Shown piece after piece: positions 32,089 through 34,337 of a stretch of 34,337 nt of DNA (position 1 is the first letter of the stretch; every line of letters begins with the position of its first letter). Position numbers and translations under genes: made by a program. Source of the DNA: CAZSNH01 sp052388455 (GTDB lineage: Bacteria > Pseudomonadota > Alphaproteobacteria > Rhizobiales > Hyphomicrobiaceae); NCBI GenBank assembly GCA_052388455.1, contig JBQTIA010000125.1, positions 1-34,337 of the forward strand. Reading direction: 5' to 3'. Below the pieces are notes generated by a model. That model saw only the letters and a list, made by a program, of their open reading frames with translations. It made no database searches and was not told the origin of the DNA.

Positions 32089-33786
32089 ATGCGCGCCCTG
32101 ATCGCCGCCACGCTGCTGCTCGTGCCCGCCGCCGCCGTTGCGGCGGACGTGACGGCCACCTCGCGCATCGACAGCGTGGTCGTCTTTCCCTCGGGTGCCG
32201 AGGTGATGCGCGTCGCGGGAGAGGTGAAGCTCGAGCAGGGTGAGCATGTCATCGTCTTCAGCGATGTTGCGGCCTCGGCGCTGCCGGGCTCCATCCGCGT
32301 CGAGGGCAAGGCGACCGGCAAGCTGGAGATCGGCTCCGTCGACAGCCGCCGGCTGTTCGTGCCGCGCACGGCCGGCGAGGTGGCCGAAACGGAACGCCGC
32401 CGGCTTGAAACCGAGGTCGAGAAGCTGCGCGACGAGCGTGCGCAGCACGAAGCCGAGGTGCAGGGCGCTGAAACACAGAAATCGCTGATCGCCAATCTGG
32501 CGCAGTTGCCGACGCGGCCGGCGCCGAGTGCCGGCGGGGATCGCGGCGAGGACTGGCCGCAGGTGCTGGCACTGATCGCCTCGGGAAGCCGCGAGGCGCA
32601 GCGCGGGCTGGTCGAGGCGCAGGTCAAAATCCGCGACGTCGATCGCAGGATCCAGGACATCGAAGGCAAGCTGGCGGCCCTCGCCCCGGCCAAGGAGGAG
32701 CGGACCGAGGTGAAGGTGTTCGTCTCCGCCGCGACTCCGCTCGAAGCCGTGTTCACGGTCCGCTATCAGGTGCCGAATGCCTCCTGGCAGCCGATGTACG
32801 ACGCGCGGCTCGCTACGGGGGCCAAGAACGTCGCCCCCAAGCTCGACCTGACACGGCGGGCGTCGATCACACAGAGCACCGGCGAGGTTTGGGATCAGGT
32901 CGCGCTGACGCTCTCGACGACCCGTCCCTCGGCGGGGGCGTCGGCGCCGGAACTCTATCCGACGACGGTGGATTTCGAGCCGGAAATGAAACCACGGCCC
33001 GTGGCGGCACCCGCTCCGATGGCCGGGGCGCCTGAGTCGATGGCGGAAGAACGCATGGCCGACGCCGAGTCCGATGGCGACGCGCCGAGGAGAAAGCTGC
33101 GCAGCATGGCGGCCGCCAGGCAGGACGTGGTGCAGCAGCAGGCCGAGGTCGTCGCGGCGCCGTTCCAGGCGCTCTACAACGTGCCGGGGCGGCTGACGAT
33201 CCCGGATACCGGTGAGGCCAAGCGTGTTCAGCTTGTCGAGGAATCGATCGAGCCGGTGCTGACGGTGCGCACGGTGCCGAAGGAGGATGCCAAGGCCTTC
33301 CTCTACGCCAAGGTGATGCTGCCGAAGTCGGGCCTTCCGCTGCTGCCGGGACAGGTTTCGATGTTCCGCGACGGTACGTTCGTCGGCACCGGCCGGCTGC
33401 CGGTGCTCTCTCCGGGCGAGGAGCACGAGCTCGGCTTCGGTATCGACGATCTGGTGCGCGTCAAGTATGCAATCGCCGAGGAGAAGCGCGGCGAGACGGG
33501 GCTGATTTCCACCTCGCGGACCGACAGCCGCAACTTCCGTATCGCGGTCAAGAATCTGCACGAGCGGTCGGTCGGCCTTACCGTCTTCGACCAGCTCCCG
33601 AATTCCAAGAACCAGGACATCAAGGTCGAGCTGCTCGGCAAGAGCCCGCCGACGCGTCAGGACGTCGAGGACAAGCGCGGCGTGCTCGCCTGGGACAGCC
33701 GTCTCGAGCCGGACCAGGAGCAGGTGATCGACTTCGGCTACCGGGTGACGTGGCCGAGCGGCAAGCAGATCATCTACGGACGCTGA
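32089..33786 (+). CDS. MuiA-family (DUF4139) exported protein
   Basis: This encodes 565 residues. A signal peptide covers residues 1-19 (MRALIAATLLLVPAAAVAA). The N-terminal domain (DUF4140-like) is TSRIDSVVVFPSGAEVMRVA and EQGEHVIVFSDVAASALPGS. A coiled coil follows at about residues 100-135 (ETERRRLETEVEKLRDERAQ). The C-terminal DUF4139 domain has YQVPNASWQPMYDARL, RASITQSTGEVWDQVALTLS, LYAKVMLPKSGLPLLPGQVS, RDGTFVGTGRLPVLSPGEEH and DFGYRVTWPSGKQIIYG. The family is annotated as mucoidy inhibitor A, but the biochemical role is not established. A disordered, Pro/Ala/Met-rich stretch (near residues 300-345) splits the C-terminal part. AAGAGG precedes the chosen ATG; an earlier frame start at 32014 would hide the signal peptide. 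Confidence 0.88.
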   Translation: MRALIAATLLLVPAAAVAADVTATSRIDSVVVFPSGAEVMRVAGEVKLEQGEHVIVFSDVAASALPGSIRVEGKATGKLEIGSVDSRRLFVPRTAGEVAETERRRLETEVEKLRDERAQHEAEVQGAETQKSLIANLAQLPTRPAPSAGGDRGEDWPQVLALIASGSREAQRGLVEAQVKIRDVDRRIQDIEGKLAALAPAKEERTEVKVFVSAATPLEAVFTVRYQVPNASWQPMYDARLATGAKNVAPKLDLTRRASITQSTGEVWDQVALTLSTTRPSAGASAPELYPTTVDFEPEMKPRPVAAPAPMAGAPESMAEERMADAESDGDAPRRKLRSMAAARQDVVQQQAEVVAAPFQALYNVPGRLTIPDTGEAKRVQLVEESIEPVLTVRTVPKEDAKAFLYAKVMLPKSGLPLLPGQVSMFRDGTFVGTGRLPVLSPGEEHELGFGIDDLVRVKYAIAEEKRGETGLISTSRTDSRNFRIAVKNLHERSVGLTVFDQLPNSKNQDIKVELLGKSPPTRQDVEDKRGVLAWDSRLEPDQEQVIDFGYRVTWPSGKQIIYGR

Positions 33787-33816
33787 CACAAACTCGGGGG
33801 AACAGGGAACCGGCCT

Positions 33817-34191
33817 ATGCGCAAGCTGATCTACGTCGTTTTCGGCCTCATGATTTTCACCGGGGCCGCGGGACTGCTCTACAACCGGCAGATGCGGGTG
33901 GTGGATGACGCCGGCCCGGGCATCGCCTCGGAGACGGACGGTGGCACGGAGCGCGGCGTCACCGGTCGCGGGCTCGATCGTCCGGAGGCCCTGCAGAAGC
34001 GGCAGGCGCAGCGCGCCGAGCGCCGCATCGATCGCGGCTTGCGCCAGTATCGCACGCCGTCGGGAAACTGGCAGACGTTCGAGGCCGTCGTCGATGTGCT
34101 GAACGTCGTCGTCGGCCTCGTCGGTATCGGGCTGGCGGTTTCCGGAATGCGCATGCGCCGCGCGAACTCCGGCGCTCGCAACAACGCTTGA
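33817..34191 (+). CDS. Small inner-membrane protein of unknown function
   Basis: This encodes 124 residues with two predicted membrane segments: residues about 3-22 (KLIYVVFGLMIFTGAAGLLY) and about 88-110 (FEAVVDVLNVVVGLVGIGLA). The loop between is charged and Arg/Gln/Glu-rich (DRPEALQKRQAQRAERRIDR) and would face the cytoplasm or periplasm depending on topology; the flanking Arg residues favour both ends inside. A CAGGGAA site lies about 10 nt upstream. It starts 30 bp after the MuiA-family gene in the same direction, probably one operon. I recognise no family. Confidence 0.65.
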   Translation: MRKLIYVVFGLMIFTGAAGLLYNRQMRVVDDAGPGIASETDGGTERGVTGRGLDRPEALQKRQAQRAERRIDRGLRQYRTPSGNWQTFEAVVDVLNVVVGLVGIGLAVSGMRMRRANSGARNNA

Positions 34192-34337
34192 AGTCCTGAG
34201 CAGGCGCACGACCGCCCACCCATCGCGGTCGTCATCCTCGGCGCGGCGCGGACCCTCCAGGCCGCGCAAGCCGGGGATCCAGCGTCAGACTCGCCGAAGG
34301 CGTCGAGATTTGTGGTGTCTCCGACGAGTCTCACGCT
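34192..34337. other. Window-end intergenic sequence
   Basis: These 146 bp follow the last gene. Short frames on both strands continue to the edge, but none shows a recognisable protein feature, and no clear terminator is visible. Confidence 0.4.

Noticed and set aside
32080..34269. Minus-strand ORF of 729 residues
   Set aside because: Antisense to the MuiA-family gene and the small membrane protein; no recognisable motifs.

Overview
This window looks like chromosomal DNA of a high-GC alphaproteobacterium, most likely a member of the Hyphomicrobiales (Rhizobiales). The evidence is the complete Tol-Pal cluster running into tilS and ftsH, the ftsH-folP-glmM neighbourhood, an alphaproteobacterial-type serC next to serA, and several Omp25-like outer-membrane barrels. 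I cannot name the genus.

Layout. Positions 1-1229 (minus) hold the start of a metal-efflux operon: a small periplasmic protein, then a CzcC/TolC-like outer-membrane protein that leaves the window. Positions 1358-2461 are a decayed IS701-family transposase, followed by an AIM24-family gene (minus). Positions 3698-5409 carry a conserved hypothetical membrane protein and a beta-barrel gene with an amber codon just before its usual C-terminal end. Positions 5512-7751 are three minus-strand genes of unknown function. A beta-carbonic anhydrase (8172-8834) precedes the envelope cluster.

The cluster at 9232-21055 reads tolQ-tolR-tolA-tolB, two near-identical short lipoprotein genes, pal, a second OmpA-domain protein with a TPR-like region, cpoB, tilS and ftsH. 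TolQRA form the inner-membrane motor, TolB and Pal its periplasmic and outer-membrane partners, and CpoB a periplasmic TPR factor. The extra lipoproteins and the second Pal-like protein are additions to the usual set.

Downstream, the ftsH-folP-glmM order is interrupted twice. A two-gene unit resembling a toxin-antitoxin module (21080-21945, TAATG overlap) sits between ftsH and folP. A ParA-like ATPase with a small partner (23057-24498, minus) sits between folP and glmM. After glmM comes a four-helix-bundle (23S rRNA intervening-sequence type) gene enclosed by inverted arrays of short GGCAGTCG-like units. Two outer-membrane barrel genes, serC and serA (serine biosynthesis), a MuiA-family protein and a small membrane protein complete the window.

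Short-repeat elements recur between genes. They include a 22-bp perfect inverted repeat upstream of tolQ, a RIME-like palindrome between tolA and tolB, and a GTTGGGTC palindrome lying inside the putative toxin gene. Inverted GGTGAG arrays lie between serC and serA; a 16-nt piece of them also occurs at the broken edge of the IS701 remnant. The most unusual items are the four-helix-bundle unit with inverted repeat arrays, the toxin-antitoxin-like pair with its in-frame palindrome, and the twin lipoproteins in the tol-pal cluster.
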